From Parabacteroides sp. PH5-46 (GTDB lineage Bacteria > Bacteroidota > Bacteroidia > Bacteroidales > Tannerellaceae), in contig NZ_JARXXA010000011.1 of NCBI RefSeq assembly GCF_029892785.1, positions 62,001-126,000 on the forward strand: a stretch of DNA of 64,000 nucleotides, in the 5' to 3' direction. The first letter of the stretch is position 1. The number at the start of each line of letters is the position of its first letter. The notes below the pieces were generated by a model. That model did no database searches, was not told the origin of the DNA, and saw only the letters and a list, made by a program, of their open reading frames with translations. The translations under genes were made by a program, and so were the position numbers. This document shows, in pieces, positions 17,705 through 25,973 of this stretch.

Positions 17705-18550
17705 TTAAGCGTGTTTTTCTGCATGGTATGACGAACGCACCAAAGGGGCGCTTTCTACCATCCTGAATCCTTTTTGTAAAGCGGTTTCTTTATATTGTTC
17801 GAACTGCTGTGGTGTTATGTAAGCTGATACCGGTATATTCTTTCTCGATGGTTGCAGGTACTGGCCGATGGTTAATACCGAAACTCCGGCTGCCAGTACA
17901 TCGTCCATCAGTTCGTGTACTTCCTCTTCTGTTTCTCCCAAGCCCACCATTATACCGCTCTTGGCGGTTGTTCCGCTTTGGGCAATGTGCTTCAATACAG
18001 ACAGGCTTACGTCATACTTGGCTGCACTGCGGATGCCGGGAGAAATGCGCCGGACAGTTTCCATATTATGGGAGATGATTTCCGGAGAGGCCTGGATAAC
18101 CAAGTCTACCAAGTCTAAGCGGCCTTGAAAATCAGGGATCAGTACTTCAATGGTTGTGTTGGGGTTTGTTTCTTTAATTGCCTGGATGGTATGAGCCCAA
18201 TGGGTGGCACCCATGTCCGCTAAGTCGTCACGGTCTACGGAGGTTACTACTGCATGTTTCAATCCCATTAGCCGGATGCTTTCGGCTACTCTGGAGGGCT
18301 CCTCTGCGTCCAGTGGGAGAGGTTTGCCTGTCAGGGTATTGCAAAACCGGCACGAGCGGGTGCAGATCTCTCCGCCAATCATAAAGGTGGCTGTACCTCT
18401 GCTCCAGCATTCTCCCATATTCGGGCATTTGCCACTGGTGCATATGGTGTGGAGACAATGTGATTCTACAATACTTTTAGTTTGCGTAAAACGGTCGTTT
18501 CCGCCCAGCCGGATCTTTAACCATTCCGGCTTTCTGATATGTTCTGCCAT
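17705..18550 (-). CDS. lipA: Lipoyl synthase
   Basis: 281-residue radical SAM enzyme that inserts two sulfurs into octanoyl groups on lipoate-dependent proteins. The auxiliary iron-sulfur cluster cysteines are C37, C42 and C48 (CTSGKCPNMGEC). The SAM cluster cysteines are C63, C67 and C70 (CTRSCRFC). The C-terminal RSSYHAEKH supplies the conserved serine ligand. Length is typical. The start ATG directly abuts the stop of the upstream peptidase gene (TAAATG), so the two are probably translated from one mRNA. No octanoyltransferase gene is nearby. Confidence 0.97.
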   Translation of the reverse strand: MAEHIRKPEWLKIRLGGNDRFTQTKSIVESHCLHTICTSGKCPNMGECWSRGTATFMIGGEICTRSCRFCNTLTGKPLPLDAEEPSRVAESIRLMGLKHAVVTSVDRDDLADMGATHWAHTIQAIKETNPNTTIEVLIPDFQGRLDLVDLVIQASPEIISHNMETVRRISPGIRSAAKYDVSLSVLKHIAQSGTTAKSGIMVGLGETEEEVHELMDDVLAAGVSVLTIGQYLQPSRKNIPVSAYITPQQFEQYKETALQKGFRMVESAPLVRSSYHAEKHA

Positions 18551-20725
18551 TTATAAGTTTTTGAATAAGAAATCGGCCATCCGGGTATACAGGTGATAGC
18601 GTGTATTCCCCCCGGAAATGCTATGATTACGATCCTTGTATAGGTGCATTTCAAATTGCTTGTTAGCCTGTACCAATGCTTCGGCATATTCCATGCTTTG
18701 GGCAAAATGCACATTGTCGTCGGCTGTTCCATGTACAAGCAGTAGCTTGCCTTGCAGGTTTTTAGCCAGACGAATGGGCGACGTAGCTGCATATCCTTCG
18801 AAGTTTTCTTTCGGCGTACGCATGAAACGTTCGGTATATACGGTATCGTAATATTTCCAATCGGTAGGAGGGGCTACGGCAATACCGGCTTTGAATGCTC
18901 CGTTGCCGGTGCTCATCGCCATCAACGTAGTATAACCTCCAAAGCTCCATCCCCATATGGCGATACGGTCTTTGTCTATATAGGGTAGCTTACCTAATTC
19001 CCTTGCAGCTTCGGCCTGGTCTTTAGCTTCCAATACTCCCATCTTCAGATAAGTGCATTTGCGGAAGGCCTCTCCTCTGGCTCCGGTACCTCGCCCGTCT
19101 ACGCTTACTACGATAAAGCCGTTGCTTGCCAGGTATTGCTCCCAATCCAGCGCGTAGCGGTCTACTACCTGTTGCGAATTAGGGCCGCTGTATTGAATCA
19201 TCAATACCGGGTATTTCTTGTTCGGGTCGAAATTAACGGGTTTAACCATCCAGGCATTCAGTTCATAATCAGATGCCGTATGTATTTTAATAAACTCTTT
19301 AGGAGAGAAGGCGTAAGCGTTCAACTGTTCCTTCAGACGTGCATTGTCCAGTAAAGTACGTAATACCTTCCCCGATTTAGTTTCATTAACGCTAATAACC
19401 GCCGGTGTAGAAGCATTAGAGAATGTATTTACATAATAGGCAAAATTATCGCTGAAAACGGCACTGTTCGTACCCTCTGCTGCTGATAGCTTTGTCTTTT
19501 TCCCTTTGGCATCTACCATATAAACGGCACGACGCAAAGGACTTTCTTCTGCCGATTCATAAAAGGCGGTCTGTGTGGCTTGATTGTAGCCATACAGTTT
19601 TGTTACATCCCAGTTGCCGCTGGTTATCTGTCGCAGCATGACTCCTGTAGGCGAATACAGATACACATGCGCATACCCATCCTGTTCACTTACATAGGTG
19701 AAACCATCTTTACAGAAATGAATAGAGTATAACCAGTCAGAGTCAATATATGCCTGATTATTTTCTTTCAGAATCAGGCGCGAAACACCACTTTTGGGAT
19801 TCACATAATACATATTGAAACCGTTCTGATGGCGATTCAGTGTCATAACAGCCAGTTGATCCGGATTCTCCGTGAAAAGGATGCGTGGTATATAGCTGTC
19901 ACTTTCTACCGGTACTTTCAGTTCTTTAATATCTTTTGTCGCTACACTGTACGAATGAAGTGTCACTTTTGAGTTTGGCTCACCGGCCTTCGGATATTTA
20001 AAATTGTAATAGCTTGGATAGAGCCCATCACCATAGATTTGCATAGACATTTCGGGCACATTACTTTCGTCGAAGCGTACATAAGCCAGTACTTCGCTGT
20101 CGGGCGACCAGGCCATCAGGTTTGTAGCTCTGAATTCTTCTTCGTATACCCAATCAGTGATACCATTCAGTATTTTGTTTATCTCGCCGTCTTTTGTGAC
20201 CTGTACCTCCGTGTCAAAATCAAACTTCTTGATCCAGATGTTATTATCCCTTACAAAAGCACACATTCGTCCGTCGGGAGAGAATGTAGGGATCATCAGC
20301 TTTCCTTTTTCATCCGACAACGGCTTTACGTAATTGCGGCGTACATCATAGTGAAATACATCGGCCCTGAAGGAATGACGATAGATGCGTTCCGTATCCC
20401 GCCAAACGATAATCTGGTGTCCGGTATTACATATTGCGTATCCGTCGAAATCGTCAAACGTACATTCGCGAGCTTTCTTCGTGTAGAATAATGTATCTAC
20501 CGGATTACCCGTACGATATGCGTATTTGATAATCATAGTACGTTCTTTATTCATCGCCGTATAATGCTCTCCATCCGGCAGAGAACGCATCTCTCCAATC
20601 GCCGTAGTCTGGCGAAATTTACCATCTGTTATATCTTTCAGTTCAATCCGTTTACTCCCGTTCTGTGCGAAAGAACTCCCCACTACGACAAGAGAAAACA
20701 GCAAGCTAATGACCGTTTGTTTCAT
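18551..20725 (-). CDS. Dipeptidyl peptidase IV-type S9 serine protease
   Basis: 724-residue exported peptidase that removes dipeptides, usually Xaa-Pro, from peptide N-termini. The signal peptide is about 1-20 (VISLLFSLVVVGSSFAQ). A beta-propeller follows, with WVYEEEFRATNLMAWSPDSEVLAYVRFDESNVPE, which holds the Glu pair that anchors the substrate N-terminus. The hydrolase domain carries Ser594 (GWSFGGY), Asp near 670 (GTADDNVHF) and His701 (DRNHSISGG). All catalytic parts are present and the length is normal. lipA follows without a gap. In gut Bacteroidales this enzyme works in the periplasm on peptides for amino-acid use. Confidence 0.95.
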   Translation of the reverse strand: MKQTVISLLFSLVVVGSSFAQNGSKRIELKDITDGKFRQTTAIGEMRSLPDGEHYTAMNKERTMIIKYAYRTGNPVDTLFYTKKARECTFDDFDGYAICNTGHQIIVWRDTERIYRHSFRADVFHYDVRRNYVKPLSDEKGKLMIPTFSPDGRMCAFVRDNNIWIKKFDFDTEVQVTKDGEINKILNGITDWVYEEEFRATNLMAWSPDSEVLAYVRFDESNVPEMSMQIYGDGLYPSYYNFKYPKAGEPNSKVTLHSYSVATKDIKELKVPVESDSYIPRILFTENPDQLAVMTLNRHQNGFNMYYVNPKSGVSRLILKENNQAYIDSDWLYSIHFCKDGFTYVSEQDGYAHVYLYSPTGVMLRQITSGNWDVTKLYGYNQATQTAFYESAEESPLRRAVYMVDAKGKKTKLSAAEGTNSAVFSDNFAYYVNTFSNASTPAVISVNETKSGKVLRTLLDNARLKEQLNAYAFSPKEFIKIHTASDYELNAWMVKPVNFDPNKKYPVLMIQYSGPNSQQVVDRYALDWEQYLASNGFIVVSVDGRGTGARGEAFRKCTYLKMGVLEAKDQAEAARELGKLPYIDKDRIAIWGWSFGGYTTLMAMSTGNGAFKAGIAVAPPTDWKYYDTVYTERFMRTPKENFEGYAATSPIRLAKNLQGKLLLVHGTADDNVHFAQSMEYAEALVQANKQFEMHLYKDRNHSISGGNTRYHLYTRMADFLFKNL

Positions 20726-20730
20726 AAATG

Positions 20731-20761
20731 CAAAATTAATTGTCTTTGAAACGCAAAGTTA
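20731..20761 (-). promoter_or_regulatory. Two candidate -7 boxes before the DPP-IV gene
   Basis: The minus strand reads TAACTTTG at 20761-20754 and TAATTTTG at 20738-20731, both matching TAnnTTTG. The outer box leaves room for a normal leader and is the better candidate; the inner one ends 5 nt before the start codon. Confidence 0.45.
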
Positions 20762-20909
20762 ATATTAATCCTTTATCAGACAAGAGAGCAACCCCTGGTT
20801 CATAACCGCAAATCCAAACGATATGAATAATCCCACTTATTGTATTTATTTCCATAGAAGTGCACTCTAAATAATGCAAATACGTATATGGTTGATTATT
20901 AATCTATTA

Positions 20910-21006
20910 ATGTGATATAAAAAACGCATGCATGCGATTTGTAAAAAGCACCCATGCGTTTTGCGAATCGCACGTATGCGTTTTCAAAAACACACGTATG
21001 CATTTT
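20910..21006. repeat. 22-bp period array C (ATGCG words)
   Basis: Units start at 20910, 20932, 20954, 20976 and 20998 with ATGTGATAT, ATGCGATTT, ATGCGTTTT, ATGCGTTTT and ATGCATTTT. Each full unit ends in a roughly complementary half (AAAACGCATGC, CGCACGT and the like), so it is built from about 11 bp and its inverse. The words match array E at 52014-52101, which makes these two loci one family. Confidence 0.85.
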
Positions 21007-21112
21007 ATTACCATTATTCCTTATATGTGTTTTTTGTTTGGAGATGAAAGAAAATAAGATATCTTTACGCAGATTAAAGACGAAATATCAATTACACATT
21101 AATCCATCGATT

Positions 21113-22291
21113 ATGAAAAAAAATATTTACTTTCTTATTGTCGGAATCTTTGTTTCTCTCTTTTTTGCTGAAAATGCATATGCACAAGAAGTGCCCAAAT
21201 ACAGAAGATTAGATGGTGGACAATACGGACAGGTAACAGAATATTTTGGTGATGCAACGAATTCACCTTTATGGTTGAAGATGGAAATCTTTGATGGTGC
21301 AGGTTATCGTTATTTATTTGAAAATAGTCCTTATTACTCAAAAGATAATAATTACAGAGATAGTCTTAATAATAAAAATATCAGTTTTGTTGGTGTGGAA
21401 AATTCTTCCTCATATTCAGAATCTAATGATTTCTCATATACTTTTTTTATAGATACTGCTTATGTGCGTAATGGAACGGAAATGCCCCAGTATATGATTG
21501 CTGTAAGACCGGATATTATAAAGATAGGAAATACTCAATTAGTTCGAGCGATGTGGATGTTTAATTCGCAAGATTCGATAGATGCAGGAAATAAAGATTA
21601 TGAAACAAAGCTCTCTTACTTTTCTGAAAAACAAACTCGTATGGCTTTCGTTGACGGTGTTCACTTGGGAGACACGTTTTATGTGATTAGGTCCAATAGT
21701 CCGGTATATGCTTTAGCTGCAAAAGATATTATTCCTGAATTACTATATGAATCTATAAATGAAGACGACAAACACTATTTAGGTGAGAATATTCGTTATG
21801 GATCAAAGCAAAAAGATAATTCGATAAGTAGAAAAAGTATGGTTTTTCAATTTCGATTGTATGCGAAAGATTATAATAGAGTCTTTATGATAGAATCTAC
21901 ATTTGATGATGAAAAAGACGAACCGGAAATTGCTTTAAGAAAAGGTCATTTTTTAGCTCAAAAGAATCATCTGCCTATTATGACAGATAAAATAGATATG
22001 GAAACGGCGAAAATGTCTGCTGAATTGTTTGATTTTGAGCAAGGCACAGAATATAATGCTGTCGATGCAGAGAAACCTTCTGTGAGAAAAAATACCAATA
22101 TATATACTCAAAATGGCGGAATTATAATTAAGAATGCAGAAGGAAAAAGAGTAATAATAAGTAATATATTAGGCCAACAAATAACAAACAGGCAAATTCT
22201 TTCAGACAACTACTTTATTCCACTTTCCCCAGGTATTGCAATCGTGTTTGTAGAAGGTGAAAGTGCAACAAAGGTTGCTGTGAAACCTTAA
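21113..22291 (+). CDS. Secreted protein with a DUF6383-like C-terminal domain
   Basis: 392 residues. The signal peptide is about 1-24 (YFLIVGIFVSLFFAENAYAQ). The ATG at 21113 is chosen because it starts this signal sequence; the frame is open further upstream only through the repeat array. The middle part is beta-rich and unfamiliar (WLKMEIFDGAGYRYLFENS, GVHLGDTFYVIRS). The last 65 residues (GGIIIKNAEGKRVIISNILG, FIPLSPGIAIVFVEGES) look like a short beta-sandwich tail of the DUF6383 type, common in Parabacteroides surface proteins. The gene is visibly more AT-rich than its neighbours. Its last 4 bp overlap the end of the convergent MATE gene. Function unknown. Confidence 0.7.
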   Translation: MKKNIYFLIVGIFVSLFFAENAYAQEVPKYRRLDGGQYGQVTEYFGDATNSPLWLKMEIFDGAGYRYLFENSPYYSKDNNYRDSLNNKNISFVGVENSSSYSESNDFSYTFFIDTAYVRNGTEMPQYMIAVRPDIIKIGNTQLVRAMWMFNSQDSIDAGNKDYETKLSYFSEKQTRMAFVDGVHLGDTFYVIRSNSPVYALAAKDIIPELLYESINEDDKHYLGENIRYGSKQKDNSISRKSMVFQFRLYAKDYNRVFMIESTFDDEKDEPEIALRKGHFLAQKNHLPIMTDKIDMETAKMSAELFDFEQGTEYNAVDAEKPSVRKNTNIYTQNGGIIIKNAEGKRVIISNILGQQITNRQILSDNYFIPLSPGIAIVFVEGESATKVAVKP

Positions 22292-23625
22292 GAAACTCTC
22301 AGAATCCTTTTTTGGAGGAGACGGAACCAGATGTAGGAGGTGAGGCCTTTGAGCATGCTGCTGATGCTGATGGCCCACCATACGCCGGCTACACCTAATC
22401 CGGCTGCCGAGAGGAGGATGGCCAGGGGGATGCGCAGTGTGTTGAAGGTGATGCTGATGATGGCTGGTGGGACTGTGCGTCCTGAGCCGTAAAACAGTCC
22501 TTGAGTGGTGATCTCTAACATCATGAGAGGCATGGAGTAGCCGTCTATCCGGAGGAATATGCCACCGGCTCTGTAGGCTTCAGGTTCGGGGACGATCAGG
22601 GAAAATATTTCGCTACCCCAAAAGATGAATAATAAAGCGCATAATATACCCACAATAGAGGTCATAACCAATGTGGTACGGAATGCTCCGGTGATTCGTT
22701 CGTGCTTGCGGGCTGCGTAGTTCTGAGCTGTGAAAGCGCTGAGGGCTGTGCTGAAGCCTTGGGATGTATTCCAGGCGATGGCTTCTATTTGTCCGCCGGT
22801 GGTTAGTGTCATCAGTCCGAGGTGTCCTCCGTATGTAGAGGCTGTTCGTCCCATTACCAGATTGATAAAGGCAAAGATGGTGTTTAACAGGGCAGCGGGA
22901 AGTCCCAGTTGGACAATTCTTTTGGCATACCTCTTTTGTATCCTGGTGAAGAATGCAAAACCGCCCAATAGCTTATTCCTGTATTTTAATTGATAGACAA
23001 AACACCCGAATACAACCCCTTGTGATATCCAGGTAGCGCAGGCTGCTCCGTCTGTTCCCCAGCCGAATCCGAAGATGAATAAGGGATCCAGTAGCATGTT
23101 GAAGATCAAACCTAAGCCGTTGATGTAAAAAGGTATTTTGCTTAATCCGGCGGCATTGTGTATACCGGTAAAGGAGTAAGACATAAAAACAAAAGGAAAA
23201 GCCATGCAAATGATACGCAGGTACGACACAGCGTCATGCGTAATAGCAGGATCCAGCTTATACAGTTTGATAATAGGGTAGGCTAGTGTGAAAAGGATAG
23301 TACCCCAGCAAAGGGCTATGAGTAGTCCGATGGTCAGATTATGTGATGAGAAATTCCGGGCGTCTTCGTCGTTCCGGGCTCCAATGCTTTGTGCTACGCT
23401 TACTTCCGAGCCTACTTTAGTCAGTAGGGCGATAGAACTTGTCATCCAGGTAAGAATACCTACGGCTCCGATGGCAGCAACCGACTCACTGCCCAAACGA
23501 CCTACCCAGGCCATGTCGGTCAGGCTATACGCCATCTGAACAAAAGAAGTTCCCATGATCGGCATGGCCAGATTAAATAGCTGTTTCCTGATCGGTCCGT
23601 TTGTTAAATCCTTTGTACCCTGCAT
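22288..23625 (-). CDS. MATE-family efflux transporter
   Basis: 445-residue inner-membrane antiporter of the multidrug and toxin extrusion family, driven by sodium or protons. Twelve hydrophobic helices can be traced. The N-terminal repeat begins GPIRKQLFNLAMPIMGTSFVQMAYSLTDMAWVGRLG, the typical MATE opening, and LSAFTAQNYAARKHERI marks the second half. Substrate is unknown. A promoter box lies at 23649-23656, divergent from the lipase gene. Confidence 0.93.
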   Translation of the reverse strand: MQGTKDLTNGPIRKQLFNLAMPIMGTSFVQMAYSLTDMAWVGRLGSESVAAIGAVGILTWMTSSIALLTKVGSEVSVAQSIGARNDEDARNFSSHNLTIGLLIALCWGTILFTLAYPIIKLYKLDPAITHDAVSYLRIICMAFPFVFMSYSFTGIHNAAGLSKIPFYINGLGLIFNMLLDPLFIFGFGWGTDGAACATWISQGVVFGCFVYQLKYRNKLLGGFAFFTRIQKRYAKRIVQLGLPAALLNTIFAFINLVMGRTASTYGGHLGLMTLTTGGQIEAIAWNTSQGFSTALSAFTAQNYAARKHERITGAFRTTLVMTSIVGILCALLFIFWGSEIFSLIVPEPEAYRAGGIFLRIDGYSMPLMMLEITTQGLFYGSGRTVPPAIISITFNTLRIPLAILLSAAGLGVAGVWWAISISSMLKGLTSYIWFRLLQKRILRVS

Positions 23626-23648
23626 GCTCCTTTGTTTCTAAGTCGCTG

Positions 23649-23656
23649 CAAAAATA
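23649..23656 (-). promoter_or_regulatory. Candidate MATE gene promoter, -7 box
   Basis: The minus strand reads TATTTTTG (TAnnTTTG), 23 nt before the MATE start at 23625. It is back to back with the lipase promoter at 23670-23677. Confidence 0.5.
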
Positions 23657-23669
23657 GGAATATTTTTTC

Positions 23670-23677
23670 TAACTTTG
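23670..23677 (+). promoter_or_regulatory. Candidate lipase promoter, -7 box very close to the start codon
   Basis: TAACTTTG matches TAnnTTTG and ends only 4 nt before the ATG at 23682. Transcription starting 5-7 nt after the box would begin at the start codon, so the mRNA may be leaderless or nearly so. Confidence 0.5.
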
Positions 23678-23681
23678 CGGA

Positions 23682-24869
23682 ATGATGAAGAAAGTAGAAA
23701 TCCTTACCTCCCTGTTTTTTGTTGCGTTTTTAAGCTTGCTGATAGCTTGTGGTGATGATCCGTCTATAGAACCTCCTTATTCGCATATTTATTTTGAATC
23801 TACAGGCGAATCCAAACAATATACAAGTAAAGAATTAATAGCTGATGTGCTGGATTTTGCTCCCGGAGAAAGTATTCCGGTCAATTTCCCGGATGTAGAT
23901 GTGACGGTAGAAGTAATCAAATATCATACGGTAGACCCGCAAGGCAAGTCTGTTATAGCATCCGGCATTATATCATATCCTTCTTCCCGTACCCCCAAAG
24001 GTGTTGTTCTGGCAGAGCATTTTACTATTTCAGCCGCAAATGAGGCACCTTCCAGACAGATGTGTATTGTTGAGACGGCTCTCTCGTTGTATGATTACCT
24101 GGTTATTGCGCCAGACTATATTGGCTTTGGCTCAACAGAATCTTTGAGGCATCCGTACCTGCATATTGAAAGTACGGCTCAGGTATCTTTGGATATGCTA
24201 TTCGCTGTTCACGAGTATATGGAGATGAAGGAACAGTCGCTGCCTGGAAATCTGTATATTGCCGGCTACTCTCAAGGTGGAGCCGCAGCTTTAGCTGTGC
24301 AGAAGATGGCAGAAGAAAAGTATCCTTCTGATGTAAAGATACACTCGGTAATAGCCGGAGGAGGTGCGTATGACCTGGCTGCTATATTCGATGGTTTTGC
24401 AAAGGAAGAAACGGTTGCTTACCCTTGCTCGCTTCCTTTAACAATCATAGGAATGGATTACGGAGACGGACTGAATCTGGACTATTCCAAAGTGTTTATA
24501 GAACCTTTGCTTTCCAATTATGATGAATGGGTAAACAGCAAGAAATACAATACTGATGAGATAAATCAAAAGCTTTCGCATACGGTTCGTACATTTATTC
24601 ATCCGGACTTATACAAGGAAGGTATGAATAGCGAATTCAAGAAAATATATACATCTCTGGATAAAAACAGCCTAATCAACTGGGCACCGAAAGCACCTAT
24701 CTTGTTAGTGCATGGGAAGAATGATGATGTAGTACCCTACTTCTGTGCCCAAAACGCCTATGATTCCTTCCAGGCAAAAGGTAGTAAGGTGGAACTTATT
24801 TCAACCAATTCGGGCCATAAAGAAACAGCTATCACGTATTATCTCTACTTGCTGACGAGACTGATGTAG
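23682..24869 (+). CDS. Alpha/beta-hydrolase lipoprotein, secretory-lipase-like
   Basis: 395 residues. The signal peptide ends in lipobox LIAC with Cys23, so it is a lipoprotein facing the periplasm or surface. The hydrolase fold shows the nucleophile elbow GYSQGG with Ser197, a likely acid in HGKNDDVVP (Asp348/349), and His379 in TNSGHKE. The segment YLVIAPDYIGFGSTESLRHPYL is typical of the secretory lipase and prolyl-peptidase-like group. Substrate could be a lipid, ester or acylated sugar. The gene stands alone and converges on a lipoprotein gene 5 bp downstream. Confidence 0.85.
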   Translation: MMKKVEILTSLFFVAFLSLLIACGDDPSIEPPYSHIYFESTGESKQYTSKELIADVLDFAPGESIPVNFPDVDVTVEVIKYHTVDPQGKSVIASGIISYPSSRTPKGVVLAEHFTISAANEAPSRQMCIVETALSLYDYLVIAPDYIGFGSTESLRHPYLHIESTAQVSLDMLFAVHEYMEMKEQSLPGNLYIAGYSQGGAAALAVQKMAEEKYPSDVKIHSVIAGGGAYDLAAIFDGFAKEETVAYPCSLPLTIIGMDYGDGLNLDYSKVFIEPLLSNYDEWVNSKKYNTDEINQKLSHTVRTFIHPDLYKEGMNSEFKKIYTSLDKNSLINWAPKAPILLVHGKNDDVVPYFCAQNAYDSFQAKGSKVELISTNSGHKETAITYYLYLLTRLM

Positions 24870-24874
24870 GCTTG

Positions 24875-25945
24875 TTAAATACTCATTATGTCGGATTCTA
24901 TATAGTCACTGACAGGGGATGTCTCTTCTTCCGCGAAGGAAAGTTCCTTTGTCGAGTAATTGATTTTATAACATTTGATCAGATACTTCTTCCTGTCGTC
25001 AGATAGTGTATATGTCTTTCTGTAAAGTGGCGTATTCCATTCGCTGTATTCGGTATATTCAACCGGCTTTCCATCTTCCCAGATATATGTAAAGACTGTG
25101 TCATAAAACACTCCCTTATAAATGTGTTTCTGCCCTTCGGTTTTTAGGGTGATACTTTTCTCGGCTTTCCCTTCGTAATTGTATAATGTATTGCTTACAA
25201 CGAGACCTTTCTTGTATATGCTGCGTTGGTAGATATCGTAAAAATGGTAAACGAACAGTTCGTAATCGTCAGACCTTTCCGTATTCGGGACAAGCTTGAA
25301 TTCTAATAGATATTTTCCTCCGTCTATGTCGCTTACCCAAAAGCTTTGGCAGGGAACAATCTCGCATTGAATATGAAAATTATCGGGTGCATCGATGCAA
25401 CGGTCGCTTTTCGGGTCGTACACACGGATGATTCGTCCTTGTTCGTCTTTTTTAAAGACATAGTGTATGTATTCGTCCTTTCTTTTTTCTGTACGGAAGA
25501 CAAAAGCTACAGCTTCGTCGAAGTCATTCTCTTTATAGTCAAGTTCATCATTATTCTCTTTATCGAAGTTACGGGATAATTGGCGTGTCGTAAATCCTGT
25601 TAAGTCGCCGGAAGAATCATATTCATATCGGATAACAGAAAAACCAATACATTCGGAACACCTGGCAGCAACACCCAACGGATGGCCATCGGCAGCATGT
25701 ATTTCTACCGACTCGTTCTGAGGACCGTAACCTGTTTCTCGAACGATTCGTGAACCATTAGGCCCTTCTATTGTATAGGAACGTTCATTATCCGATGCTT
25801 CCAGCTCAGCATAATCAATAGGCTCTTCGAAGTCTATTGCTGCTTCCGTTTCTTTCGAATCGGTTTGCACCGTTTGCTTGTTCTGACAAAGAGTGAAGAG
25901 GGATAAAAGCAAAAATGCAAATATCCAGAGATTCATTTTTCTCAT
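24875..25945 (-). CDS. Putative lipoprotein of unknown function
   Basis: 356 residues with a short hydrophobic leader (LWIFAFLLLSLFTLCQNK) ending in a possible lipobox LTLC. The rest is acidic and rich in beta-strand-like segments with aromatic repeats such as VIRYEYDSSGDLTGF, YVFKKDEQGRIIRVYD and TLYNYEGKAEKSIT. This spacing resembles YD/RHS-like or MORN-like strands but is too irregular to assign. It starts 28 bp after the glutamine synthetase stop on the same strand and may be read through from it. No catalytic motif is seen. Confidence 0.6.
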   Translation of the reverse strand: MRKMNLWIFAFLLLSLFTLCQNKQTVQTDSKETEAAIDFEEPIDYAELEASDNERSYTIEGPNGSRIVRETGYGPQNESVEIHAADGHPLGVAARCSECIGFSVIRYEYDSSGDLTGFTTRQLSRNFDKENNDELDYKENDFDEAVAFVFRTEKRKDEYIHYVFKKDEQGRIIRVYDPKSDRCIDAPDNFHIQCEIVPCQSFWVSDIDGGKYLLEFKLVPNTERSDDYELFVYHFYDIYQRSIYKKGLVVSNTLYNYEGKAEKSITLKTEGQKHIYKGVFYDTVFTYIWEDGKPVEYTEYSEWNTPLYRKTYTLSDDRKKYLIKCYKINYSTKELSFAEEETSPVSDYIESDIMSI

Positions 25946-25973
25946 GCGACTAAGTTTGTTATTCGGCTAAGGC

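Larger units (their letters stand above)
20726..21112. other. Spacer between DPP-IV and the DUF6383 gene
   Basis: 387 bp between divergent genes. It contains the DPP-IV promoter boxes (20731-20761), a 22-bp period array (20910-21006) and an imperfect box TATCTTTA near 21060 that may serve the DUF6383 gene. An open frame running through the array into the downstream gene is not credible as coding. Confidence 0.55.

Noticed and set aside
20910-21006. CRISPR array
   Set aside because: Units are 22 bp, contiguous and degenerate, with no unique spacers and no cas genes in the window. The same holds for the other four 22-bp arrays.
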